Below, piece by piece: positions 16,245 through 24,298 of a stretch of DNA of 45,265 bases. A model generated the notes under the pieces. It was given only the letters and a program-made list of their open reading frames with translations, was not told where the DNA came from and made no database searches. The DNA is from JBGQAS01 sp964498605 (GTDB taxonomy: Bacteria > Chloroflexota > Anaerolineae > Anaerolineales > Anaerolineaceae). The position numbers were made by a program, and so were the translations under genes. Position 1 is the first letter of the stretch, and each line of letters opens with the position of its first letter. The stretch is from positions 1-45,265 of the forward strand of contig CAZCHK010000016.1 of NCBI GenBank assembly GCA_964498605.1, written 5' to 3'.

Positions 16245-18002
16245 ATGAAATCACGTTTCTTTTGGAAGCTTGCCTTACTGCAAACCGTTGTTTTCCTGCT
16301 TTCATTTTTATTCCTGGGAATGTTTTTCGGCCGCTCGATACTCAACCAGCACAAGGAGCAGTTGCTTAATGATCTCCAAACCAATGCGGCCTTGTTGGCT
16401 CAGGATATCCATGATTTCCAGATACTGTCCGATGCGGCTCGAGCAAATGATTTTGTTCGCGAAAAAGCAGCGCTTATCAACTCGCGCGTTACCATCATTG
16501 ATCCCGCGGGTATCGTCATCGCTGAATCTGAATCCAATCCTGATCTTTTGGAAAATCATGCGGACCGACCCGAATTCATTGAAGCCATGAATGGGAAAGT
16601 TAGCGCTGTCACCAGGTTTAGCGACACCTTTCTGATGGAATATGTTTACACAGCCGCACCTGTCTTTAATGATGATCAGACTCAGGTACAGGCAGTTCTC
16701 AGAATCGCGAAGCCGCTCAGCTCGATTGCCGCTGATCAAGCGAGGATGACCACCAGCGTGATCGGGGCGACGATGATGACTGCAGGAATCATTATCCTCC
16801 TTGATATTTACTTCCTTCATGCCTTGATCAAGCCAATTCAAAAAATCACAAGGAAGATACAAACCGACTCAAGAATTGGCGCTGTCCACATCGAAGAGAA
16901 GAAAGATGATGAGATCACGACACTTGAAAAAGCATTTTCTCGCTACGATCTGCTGATTTCTTCAAAGCTGAAGGAGTTGGAGGCCGGCAAGAGCGAACTA
17001 GAAACCATCATCAACACCATGACGGATGGATTGATCATCTGTGATGAGGACGGAAATATCAAACTGACAAATCAGGCCGTTGGTGTGTTGTTCCCGCAAT
17101 TTTCTTCTGCTGTGACTCATTTGATAAATGTCGTCCGGGATGATCAGATCATTCTTTTATGGGAAACGTGCAAGAAAAGTGACACTGAGGTGTCAGATTT
17201 AATTGAGCTGCCAGCGTTACATAAGACGATTAATGTGACTGTTCTGCCACTTAGGAAAAATGAAAACCGCGATTACCTGCTCATGATCAAAGATACATCG
17301 GAATTGAAAAAGCTGCACAATCTCAGGCAGGAATTCATCAGCAATGTCTCCCATGAACTTCGTACCCCCATTGCCTCGATCAAAGCCTTGTCTGAGACAA
17401 TCAACAGCATTCCATCCGGAGATCATAAAACACGGCGCAGATTTGTTTCATTGTTGGAATCTGAAATCGATAACATCTCTCAACTGGTCGAGGAGCTGCT
17501 GGAGCTTGCGCGGATCGAATCGGCTCAGGTACCCTTTCTTTTCCGCAGTGCCGATCCGAATGATCTGATTCGCGAGGCATACACGCGAATGAAGTATCAG
17601 GCAGAACGTGCCCACATAGAGATAAGAATTAAAAAAATAAACCTGCCGCAAGTGATTTGCGATGCACAGAGAATACAGACTGTCCTGGTGAACATCCTGC
17701 ACAACGCGATCAAATTTACTCCACCGTCAGGCCATATCGACATCAGCGCAAAAAAGGACCAGGAGTTTGTCGTGTTTTCAGTGATTGATTCTGGTGTTGG
17801 GATAAACAAAGATGATCTCGATCGAATTTTCGAGAGATTCTTCAAAAAAGAGCCATCCAGAGCTTCATCGGGAACCGGATTGGGCTTATCTATATCAAAG
17901 CATATTATCGAAGCTCATCACGGAAAAATCTGGGCGGAGAGTGATGGCGTGCATGGCAGCAGCTTTCATTTTTCATTACCCATTTTGATTTCAAATCCTT
18001 AA
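16245..18002 (+). CDS. phoR: sensor histidine kinase, PhoR-like
   Basis: This 585-residue membrane kinase has TM1 (about 7-27), an extracytoplasmic domain (about 28-165), TM2 (about 168-190), a HAMP-like linker, a PAS-like domain (about 250-355) and the kinase core. The phospho-acceptor is His370 in SNVSHELRTP. The ATPase domain shows NILHNAIKFTPPSG, DSGVGI and GTGLGLSISKHI. This is the arrangement of Gram-positive PhoR. It begins 3 nt after the response-regulator gene and ends at the first Pho-box repeat. Its likely role is to phosphorylate that regulator under phosphate limitation, with PstSCAB-PhoU as the inhibitory input known from other bacteria. Confidence 0.92.
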   Translation: MKSRFFWKLALLQTVVFLLSFLFLGMFFGRSILNQHKEQLLNDLQTNAALLAQDIHDFQILSDAARANDFVREKAALINSRVTIIDPAGIVIAESESNPDLLENHADRPEFIEAMNGKVSAVTRFSDTFLMEYVYTAAPVFNDDQTQVQAVLRIAKPLSSIAADQARMTTSVIGATMMTAGIIILLDIYFLHALIKPIQKITRKIQTDSRIGAVHIEEKKDDEITTLEKAFSRYDLLISSKLKELEAGKSELETIINTMTDGLIICDEDGNIKLTNQAVGVLFPQFSSAVTHLINVVRDDQIILLWETCKKSDTEVSDLIELPALHKTINVTVLPLRKNENRDYLLMIKDTSELKKLHNLRQEFISNVSHELRTPIASIKALSETINSIPSGDHKTRRRFVSLLESEIDNISQLVEELLELARIESAQVPFLFRSADPNDLIREAYTRMKYQAERAHIEIRIKKINLPQVICDAQRIQTVLVNILHNAIKFTPPSGHIDISAKKDQEFVVFSVIDSGVGINKDDLDRIFERFFKKEPSRASSGTGLGLSISKHIIEAHHGKIWAESDGVHGSSFHFSLPILISNP

Positions 18003-18037
18003 CAATCCTTTAACACAGTCTTTCCTTGACCTTAATA
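17999..18037 (+). promoter_or_regulatory. Pho box: four direct repeats at 11-bp spacing before pstS
   Basis: TTAACA (17999-18004), TTAACA (18010-18015), TTTCCT (18021-18026) and TTAATA (18032-18037) start exactly 11 bp apart, each separated by a 5-bp spacer. In Bacillus, PhoP binds TT(A/T/C)ACA-like repeats with the same 5-bp spacing. The array starts within the last codons of the sensor kinase gene and ends 33 nt before the pstS ATG. A TTGACC (18026-18031) and a TACGAT (18047-18052) could be -35 and -10 with a short 15-nt spacer, which would fit activator dependence. Confidence 0.7.
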
Positions 18038-18070
18038 TTCACCGGTTACGATGGGGGCAAGGAGAAAAAA

Positions 18071-19093
18071 ATGAAAAACATTGCAACAAAAGTATCGATG
18101 GTCATACTGCTTGCCGCATTCGGGCTCGCCGCATGCGCACAAATGAGCGATCAGCCAGCGGCAGCTGCCCCTTCCGCCACACTCGAACCTGCCGGCCCCA
18201 TTGCAACCTATGCCGGTTATGACATTGCGGAATTGACGGGGGTCATCTATTCAGCGGGCAGTTCAACGGTGTACCCGCTTTCTCTTGCGATTGCAGAGAA
18301 TTTCCAGCTGGATGGTTTCGCGGGTGAAATTAAGATTGACAGCATAGGTTCTGGAGCTGGTTTCGAACGCTTCTGCAAGACTGGTGAATCTGATATTTCA
18401 AACGCCAGCCGCGCCATAAAAAGCAGTGAAATTGAAAGCTGCGCAGCAATAAACCGAACACCAATTGAATTTCGGGTCGGCACAGACGCCATTGCCGTAG
18501 TGGTAAGCCAGGAGAATGATTTCGTTTCCGATATTACCCTGGAAGAACTCGCGGCAATTTTTACGGGAGCGGTGCTGTGGTCGGATGTGCGGGCGGATTG
18601 GCCGGCCCAACCCATCCAGCGCTTCATTCCCGGAACGGACAGCGGCACATTCGATTTCTTCATCGAAGAAGCCATTCAAAAAACCTTGGAAATCGAAGAG
18701 CTGGATGAAGCAAAATCACTCGCTCTCAGCGCCAGCAATCAGCAGGCTTCGGAAGATGACAACGTCCTTGTCCAGGGTGTTCTGAACAGTCCATTTGCGG
18801 TTGGATACTTCGGTTTTGCATACTACATCAATAACACGTCAACGTTGAAAGCGCTGAGTATCGACGGTGTAATTCCAAACGAGGTGACTGCGGAAGGCGG
18901 ATCTTATACACTTTCCCGCCCGTTGTTCATCTACTCGGACGCGACAATCATCAATGAAAAACCGCATGTCGCAGCGTTCATTGATTACTATCTTCAGACT
19001 GTGAATGACATCGTCCTTGAGGTGGGTTACTTCCCTGCCAGTGATGCGTCCCTGGAAGCATCGATCCAGGCATTCGAGGAAGCCCTCAAGTAA
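18071..19093 (+). CDS. pstS: phosphate ABC transporter substrate-binding lipoprotein
   Basis: This 340-residue protein has a lipoprotein signal peptide with lipobox LAAC (Cys at about 21) and an Ala/Pro-rich linker. The phosphate-binding fold shows GSSTVYPL, IGSGAGFERFC, NASRAI, GTDAIAVVV and PGTDSGTFDFF. The phosphate-coordinating residues lie in the SST, ASR and SGTF motifs. It should capture phosphate outside the membrane and hand it to PstCA. I chose the ATG at 18071, with AAGGAG just before it, over an in-frame TTG at 18026 that lies inside the Pho box. A hairpin separates pstS from pstC. Confidence 0.95.
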   Translation: MKNIATKVSMVILLAAFGLAACAQMSDQPAAAAPSATLEPAGPIATYAGYDIAELTGVIYSAGSSTVYPLSLAIAENFQLDGFAGEIKIDSIGSGAGFERFCKTGESDISNASRAIKSSEIESCAAINRTPIEFRVGTDAIAVVVSQENDFVSDITLEELAAIFTGAVLWSDVRADWPAQPIQRFIPGTDSGTFDFFIEEAIQKTLEIEELDEAKSLALSASNQQASEDDNVLVQGVLNSPFAVGYFGFAYYINNTSTLKALSIDGVIPNEVTAEGGSYTLSRPLFIYSDATIINEKPHVAAFIDYYLQTVNDIVLEVGYFPASDASLEASIQAFEEALK

Positions 19094-19116
19094 GAAAATC
19101 GCGGCTTAACATTCGT

Positions 19117-19146
19117 GCCCATGCTGACGCAACTACCAGCGTGGGC
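19117..19146 (+). repeat. hairpin between pstS and pstC
   Basis: GCCCATGCTG (19117-19126) pairs with CAGCGTGGGC (19137-19146) through 10 bp, one of them G-U, around a 10-nt loop. No T-run follows. Such hairpins behind the binding-protein gene of an ABC operon commonly stabilise the 5' part of the mRNA or attenuate the rest, giving more PstS than permease. That role is inferred here. Confidence 0.6.
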
Positions 19147-19160
19147 AATAATACTGGAAA

Positions 19161-20072
19161 ATGATGTCAGAATTTCATCGATCCCTTCAGAAAAAAATCC
19201 GCCTTGGTGAATCATTCATCAAGGCAGTCTTGTTTCTCTGCGCGCTGGTATCCATTGCCACAATACTGAGCGTGATCATCGTTCTCACAACAGAATCCTC
19301 GTTGTTTTTTAAAGACGTGACCTTTGGGGAATTCATCACTGGGACGAAGTGGCAGCCTACCATCAACCAATTTGGCGTGCTTCCTTTGATCACAGCCACC
19401 TTGGTGATCACCACCATCTCACTGCTGGTTTCCCTCCCTTTTGGTCTTGGGGTGGCAATTTTTCTCAGTGAGTATTCCTCGGAAAAATTACGCAAAATTT
19501 TAAAACCCATCATGGAAATATTGGCCGGGATTCCTTCTGTTGTGTATGGCTATTTCGCATTAACCGTTGTGACGCCACTTCTGCAGAAGATGATAGGAAA
19601 AGGGAATATCGGCATCTACAACATGCTCGCAGCGGGTTTGGTCATGGGAGTGATGATCATGCCAACGGTGAGCTCAATGAGCGAAGACGCTTTACGCGCA
19701 GTGCCGCGCAGCTTGCGCGAAGCAGCATACGGCCTCGGAGCGACAAAAGCAGAAACAACCATCGGTATCGTTCTGCCGGCTGCCATGTCAGGGATATCCG
19801 CGTCGATTATCCTCGGAATATCTCGAGCTGTTGGCGAGACAATGATCGTCACCATAGCAGCAGGATCCGGCTCGAATTTCACGATCAATCCACTCAAAGC
19901 TGCGGAAACCTTAACCGGTTACATAGCGCGGATATCGGGGGGGGATGTTTCTTATGACACGCCTGATTACAATAGCATTTTTGCCTTGGGCTTGTTTCTC
20001 TTTGCTGTCACCTTTCTGTTAAATCTTATCAGCAGATTTCTATCCAAAAAATACCGAGAGGTATATGAATGA
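19161..20072 (+). CDS. pstC: phosphate ABC transporter permease PstC
   Basis: This 303-residue protein has six predicted membrane helices; the first (about 22-45) follows a charged N-terminus. The PstC-specific IMEILAGIPSVVYGYFAL segment (about 114-131) and the EAA-type loop around LREAAYGLGATKAETTIGIV (about 178-197) are clear. The EAA loop is the docking site for PstB. The start at 19161 (ATGATG) has only a weak SD (TGGA), so 19164 is also possible. It overlaps pstA by 4 nt (ATGA), consistent with translational coupling. With PstA it forms the phosphate channel. Confidence 0.94.
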   Translation: MMSEFHRSLQKKIRLGESFIKAVLFLCALVSIATILSVIIVLTTESSLFFKDVTFGEFITGTKWQPTINQFGVLPLITATLVITTISLLVSLPFGLGVAIFLSEYSSEKLRKILKPIMEILAGIPSVVYGYFALTVVTPLLQKMIGKGNIGIYNMLAAGLVMGVMIMPTVSSMSEDALRAVPRSLREAAYGLGATKAETTIGIVLPAAMSGISASIILGISRAVGETMIVTIAAGSGSNFTINPLKAAETLTGYIARISGGDVSYDTPDYNSIFALGLFLFAVTFLLNLISRFLSKKYREVYE

Positions 20073-21277
20073 ACGAGTACCAGAACACGAACATCAATCC
20101 CCGCTACCACAAATCGAGGCTTTTCAAGGCACTGATGGCCCTCGCAATCACGCTGAGCATCATGGTGCTCTCGACTTTGTTGTTCAGCATCATCAACCAA
20201 TCCTTTGGATATGCGGTCATAGAATACAAGATCGCTCCGAGTGAATTGTCGAGCGTTCCATTGGAGGATCTACCATCGGACGAACTGATAACCATCATTC
20301 GGCAAAATATGACATCAGCCAGGATCAGAACTTTGGAAAAAGAGGATCCCCTGATCAACCGCAAGCAGAATGAATTGATGCAGCTGGTCTACGACAGGGT
20401 GGTTGATCCAAATATCATACAGACGTGGAACTTGCTGCCATCCATTTTTTCAAAACACCTCATCGTTGAATTCCGCGACACGAACCACCCAGATGCTGAC
20501 ATTGTGTTTAAATCCTGGCTCAACAAAAGTTTGATCTTGAATCAAATGTCCAGTAAACCAGGACTGGCAGGTCTGCAGCCGGCCATTCTCGGATCAGTTC
20601 AACTGATAGGCCTGACCATCGTGATCGCTTTTCCATTGGGGGTTGGCGCTGCCATCTACCTGGAAGAGTTCGCCAAGAAAGACCACTGGTTCATTAAGGT
20701 CTTACAAATCAATATCGATAACCTGGCAGGGATACCTTCAATTATCTATGGTATTTTGGGTTTGGCTGTCTTTGTTAGAATATTCAGCCCATTGACCAGC
20801 GGAGCGGTTTTTGGACTGGACAACCTCAATGGGCGAACGATTCTTTCTGCAGCATTCACGCTGGCATTGTTGATTCTGCCAGTGATTGTCATCAATTCAC
20901 AGGAAGCCATAAAAGCCGTCCCAAATTCCCTCAGGCAAGCCAGCAACGGATTAGGCGCGACAACGTGGCAGACTGTTCGCGATCATGTCCTGCCGAATGC
21001 GCTTCCGGGAATTTTGACCGGGACAATCCTGGCGTTTTCCCGCGCGATGGGAGAAACCGCGCCATTAATTATCGTTGGCGCATCAACGTTTGTTTCATCG
21101 AACCCGGCAGGTCCCTTTTCGTATTTTACAGCATTACCCATCCAAATTTATAATTGGAGCACACAACCCCAAAGCGCTTTCAAGAATATCGCCTCCGCGG
21201 CGATATTAATATTAATGTTGATTCTATTGACCTTGAATTCAGTAGCCATTATCATAAGGAACAAAGTGAGAAAGTAA
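20069..21277 (+). CDS. pstA: phosphate ABC transporter permease PstA with a long extracytoplasmic insertion
   Basis: This 402-residue protein has six membrane helices. The PstA-type motif NIDNLAGIPSIIYGILGLAV (about 212-231) and the EAA loop LRQASNGLGATTWQTVRDHV (about 288-307) are visible. It is about 100 residues longer than most PstA proteins. The extra length lies between the first helix (about 17-40) and the second (about 170). This polar stretch, about 45-165, is predicted to sit outside the membrane. The insertion might contact PstS or the sensor. It overlaps pstC by 4 nt, and pstB follows after 4 nt. Confidence 0.93.
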   Translation: MNEYQNTNINPRYHKSRLFKALMALAITLSIMVLSTLLFSIINQSFGYAVIEYKIAPSELSSVPLEDLPSDELITIIRQNMTSARIRTLEKEDPLINRKQNELMQLVYDRVVDPNIIQTWNLLPSIFSKHLIVEFRDTNHPDADIVFKSWLNKSLILNQMSSKPGLAGLQPAILGSVQLIGLTIVIAFPLGVGAAIYLEEFAKKDHWFIKVLQINIDNLAGIPSIIYGILGLAVFVRIFSPLTSGAVFGLDNLNGRTILSAAFTLALLILPVIVINSQEAIKAVPNSLRQASNGLGATTWQTVRDHVLPNALPGILTGTILAFSRAMGETAPLIIVGASTFVSSNPAGPFSYFTALPIQIYNWSTQPQSAFKNIASAAILILMLILLTLNSVAIIIRNKVRK

Positions 21278-21281
21278 GCAA

Positions 21282-22076
21282 ATGTCCGATTTCGCTTTTG
21301 AATTGATGCCTAACCCGATGGCTATTGAAGCCAGGGATGTTTCGATCTACTACAGTAAATTCCGCGCGGTAAAATCCGTGGACCTGAGAATTGCTCCAAA
21401 AAAAATCACCGCCATCATCGGCCCTTCCGGGTGCGGGAAGAGCACAGTGCTGCGGTCATTTAACCGCATGAACGATTTTATCAACAACTCCCACCTGGAT
21501 GGCGAGATACTGTTCCACGGTTCGAATATCTACGCAAAAGACATCGACCCGGTGCTGGTGCGCCGTCGAATAGGAATGGTCTTTCAGAAACCAAATCCCT
21601 TTCCAAAAAGCATCTATGACAATATCGCCTGGGGCGCAAAGATAAACGGGATTAAGAAGGACCTGGATGTGCTTGTTGAAAAGACCCTCACGGATGCCGC
21701 TCTTTGGGACGAAGTCAAGGATGATTTGAAGAAAAGCGCGCTGGAGCTTTCAGGAGGTCAGCAGCAGAGGTTATGCATCGCGCGAACAATCGCGATCGAA
21801 CCTGAAGTGATCCTCATGGATGAGCCCTGCTCCGCTCTCGATCCAATTGCCACGCTGAAAATCGAAGAACTCATGCGCGAACTATCCAAAAAGTACACCA
21901 TCATCATTGTCACCCACAACATGCAGCAGGCAGCCCGCGTTTCAGATTACACGGCATTTTTTACGATGGATGAAGATCGGGCGGGGATAATGGTAGAATT
22001 TGGCGAGACAAACCAGATTTTTACCAATCCGCACGATGAGCGAACGGAGAACTACATAACTGGCAGATATGGATAG
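21282..22076 (+). CDS. pstB: phosphate ABC transporter ATPase PstB
   Basis: This 264-residue ATPase carries Walker A GPSGCGKST (about 47-55), Q-loop VFQKPNPFPKSIYDNI, signature LSGGQQQRLCIAR, Walker B VILMDEPCSALDP and the switch IVTHNMQQAARVSD. The PNPFP stretch after the Q-loop, the CSALDPIAT block and the C-terminal DERTENYITGRYG are diagnostic of PstB. It energises PstCA and starts 4 nt after pstA. PhoU follows 17 nt downstream. The 11 N-terminal residues before AIEARDVSIYY are slightly longer than usual. Confidence 0.96.
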   Translation: MSDFAFELMPNPMAIEARDVSIYYSKFRAVKSVDLRIAPKKITAIIGPSGCGKSTVLRSFNRMNDFINNSHLDGEILFHGSNIYAKDIDPVLVRRRIGMVFQKPNPFPKSIYDNIAWGAKINGIKKDLDVLVEKTLTDAALWDEVKDDLKKSALELSGGQQQRLCIARTIAIEPEVILMDEPCSALDPIATLKIEELMRELSKKYTIIIVTHNMQQAARVSDYTAFFTMDEDRAGIMVEFGETNQIFTNPHDERTENYITGRYG

Positions 22077-22093
22077 AGTGGTAGAGGTCAGAA

Positions 22094-22774
22094 ATGCCGC
22101 GAGAAATGCTGGACAACCAGATCAAACAATTACAAAGTGAAGTGCTCCTGCTTGGAAGCAAGGTGGAGAGAGCAACACTCGAATCCGTAAACGCGCTGAG
22201 AAAGAGCAATCAACTTCACGCGCAAAAGATCATGGAAGATGATCGGTTGATCAATGAGAAAAGGTTCGCATTAGAGAACGCGATACTGATCACCATTGCC
22301 ACCCAGCAACCGATGGCACGTGATCTGCGCAAATTGGCAGCCATGCTTGAAATCATCAATGAACTGGAAAGGATGGGTGACTACGCGAAAGGCATCGCGA
22401 AGATCGTGGTCCGCCGTGGTGAGATCGAATTCTCTTATCCGATCAAGGATTTCGAGAAAATGGCGCAGCTGGCTGTTGACATGCTCCATCGGGCATTATC
22501 CGCATTTATTGAAGAGGATTACAAAACCGCGGCTGCAATCCCACATGAGGACGACCAGGTAGACGCTCTGTACAACAAGACATTCAGGGCTCTCGTGGAT
22601 ATGATGATAAAAGACCCTTCAATTATCGACCATGCCAGTCTGCTGTTGTGGGTTGCGCACAACCTGGAACGATTGGGGGACAGGGTGACCAATATTTGTG
22701 AAAGAACCGTTTTTATCGCCACGGGTGAAATGCTTGAAATGGACACGTCTGAAGGCGAGGATGAAGAGGCGTGA
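22094..22774 (+). CDS. phoU: phosphate signalling protein PhoU
   Basis: This 226-residue all-helical protein contains the two PhoU repeats. The first has LENAILITIATQQPMARDLR followed by LERMGDYAKGIAKI; the second has DHASLLLWVAHNLERLGDRV followed by TNICERTVFIATGE. The E/D-x3-D metal-binding motifs are present in both (ELERMGDYA and NLERLGDRV). PhoU represses the Pho response under phosphate excess by linking the transporter to the sensor kinase. It is the last canonical gene of the pst operon. The acidic C-terminus (EMDTSEGEDEEA) is unusually charged. Confidence 0.95.
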   Translation: MPREMLDNQIKQLQSEVLLLGSKVERATLESVNALRKSNQLHAQKIMEDDRLINEKRFALENAILITIATQQPMARDLRKLAAMLEIINELERMGDYAKGIAKIVVRRGEIEFSYPIKDFEKMAQLAVDMLHRALSAFIEEDYKTAAAIPHEDDQVDALYNKTFRALVDMMIKDPSIIDHASLLLWVAHNLERLGDRVTNICERTVFIATGEMLEMDTSEGEDEEA

Positions 22775-22803
22775 CATTTTCCTGGGGGTAAACAATCCAA
22801 GCG

Positions 22804-22809
22804 TATAAT
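22804..22809 (+). promoter_or_regulatory. -10 element for the TMK-like pair
   Basis: A perfect TATAAT lies 34 nt before the GTG start at 22844, with no good -35 (CCTGGG at the 17-nt position). It suggests the P-loop kinase pair can be transcribed apart from the pst operon. Confidence 0.4.
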
Positions 22810-22843
22810 CATGTTATATCCGAAGCTGTAGAAAGGATCCTTC

Positions 22844-23569
22844 GTGCTTAAACAGAATTCAACCAAAGGCAAGTTGATTGTCGTCGAAGGCATTGATGGG
22901 AGCGGGAAATCCACCCAAATCGATCTGGTATCGAAATGGCTTCGCATGCAGGGAAAACTGGTGTATTTCAGCGAATGGAACTCTTCCATCCTCGTAAAAT
23001 CCACCACGAAACTGGGCAAGCGGGAAAAGATGTTCACACCGACCAGCTTCAGCCTGTTGCAGGCAACCGATTTTGCTCACCGCTGGGAAAATAATATCTA
23101 TCCGATGCTCAAGGCTGGCGCGATTGTTCTGGCAGACCGATACGCATTTACGGCATTTGCCCGGGATGTGGCTCGAGGTGTTGACCCGGAGTGGGTGCGT
23201 AATCTTTACTCGTTCGCGCTGTTTCCAGATCTGACCCTGTATTTTCAGGTCCCCTTGGATGTGGCGGTAGAACGGATCCTGTCATCACGGGCAAAAATTA
23301 AATTTTATGAAGCCGGGATGGACCTTGATCTGGATAAGGATAAGGTCGCCAGTTTCAGGATGTTTCAGCAGCGGATCTTAGGGCAGTACGACAAAATGAT
23401 CGACGAATTTGCTCTGACCGTGATAAATGGAACGCTGTCTGTTGAAAAACAACAAAAACTGGTCCGTAAGGCAGTCAGTTCCGTGCTCGAGGGGTGGGAA
23501 GGTCAACCCGACACGATCACCACTGCCCCGCATCGAAAACGCATCTTCGCGAAACGAGGTCGACCATGA
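22844..23569 (+). CDS. diverged thymidylate-kinase-like P-loop kinase, copy 1
   Basis: This 241-residue protein has the thymidylate kinase fold: Walker A VEGIDGSGKSTQ (K22), DRY motif in VLADRYAFTAFARDVARG, and LTLYFQVPLDVAVERIL before the LID. The R-x-P-G-G-T loop of true dTMP kinases is missing; its place is taken by FSEWNSSILVK. The LID region reads KIKFYEAGMDL. It may therefore act on another acceptor, and assignment as dTMP kinase would be unsafe. The GTG start follows AAAGGA. It overlaps a paralogue by 4 nt (ATGA) and sits just behind phoU. The basic C-terminus (HRKRIFAKRGRP) is notable. Confidence 0.8.
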   Translation: MLKQNSTKGKLIVVEGIDGSGKSTQIDLVSKWLRMQGKLVYFSEWNSSILVKSTTKLGKREKMFTPTSFSLLQATDFAHRWENNIYPMLKAGAIVLADRYAFTAFARDVARGVDPEWVRNLYSFALFPDLTLYFQVPLDVAVERILSSRAKIKFYEAGMDLDLDKDKVASFRMFQQRILGQYDKMIDEFALTVINGTLSVEKQQKLVRKAVSSVLEGWEGQPDTITTAPHRKRIFAKRGRP

Positions 23570-24264
23570 CAAAACCGGTGTTTTACGGCGCGGGATTCCC
23601 TTATCGCAATTTCAAAGAAAAAGGCTTCCCGGGAAAACTGATCGTCCTGGAAGGAACGGATGGCGTAGGGCGCTCCACGCAGGTATCCATGTTGAAACAA
23701 TGGCTGGAGGATGAAGGATACGCTGTTTCAGACACCGGACTAAAAAGGAGTCCACTGACGCAACCAGGTTTGGACGCGGCAAAAACTGGACACACGCTCA
23801 GCCCGCTGACGATGAGCCTTTTTTACGCGACGGATTTTGCTGACCGACTGGAAAACCAGATCGTTCCCGCCCTCAAGGCTGGTTTCATCGTTTTATCGGA
23901 CCGCTACTTCTACTCCACAATCGCCAGGGATGTTGTGAGGGGGGCCGATCCGCTCTGGGTCAGGCAACTGTATGGATTCGCCCTCAAGCCCGATCTGACT
24001 CTTTACATGCGCGCGGACATTGTCACCCTCGTAACCCGGATGGTCAATGGCCGGGGTTTTGACTATTGGGAATCCGGTATGGATATGCATTTTTCGGATA
24101 ATCTTTACGATAGTTTTATTACGTACCAGACCAACCTATTGAAGCAATTTGACGAATTATCCAAAGAATATCAATTCTTGACCATCGACGCCACTCGCCC
24201 AAGTCAGATCGTTTTCGAAGAACTCCGAAAAAGGATCCGGTCGTTTATCGTCAACAACAAGTGA
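23566..24264 (+). CDS. diverged thymidylate-kinase-like P-loop protein, copy 2, Walker A Lys replaced by Arg
   Basis: This 232-residue protein is a tandem paralogue of the preceding gene. Shared blocks include SLFYATDFADRLENQIVPAL, LSDRYFYSTIARDVVRGADP, WVRQLYGFALKPDLTLYM and FDYWESGMDM. Its Walker A reads EGTDGVGRSTQ: the normally invariant Lys is Arg36. The R-x-P-G-G-T loop is also absent (LKRSPLTQPG instead). It could have altered catalysis, or serve as a partner of copy 1. I chose the ATG at 23566, which overlaps the upstream stop. The longer frame from 23494 would reach far into copy 1. Confidence 0.8.
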   Translation: MTKPVFYGAGFPYRNFKEKGFPGKLIVLEGTDGVGRSTQVSMLKQWLEDEGYAVSDTGLKRSPLTQPGLDAAKTGHTLSPLTMSLFYATDFADRLENQIVPALKAGFIVLSDRYFYSTIARDVVRGADPLWVRQLYGFALKPDLTLYMRADIVTLVTRMVNGRGFDYWESGMDMHFSDNLYDSFITYQTNLLKQFDELSKEYQFLTIDATRPSQIVFEELRKRIRSFIVNNK

Positions 24265-24298
24265 TCATTTATTTGATGGGGAGAACTTTACTGGCATC

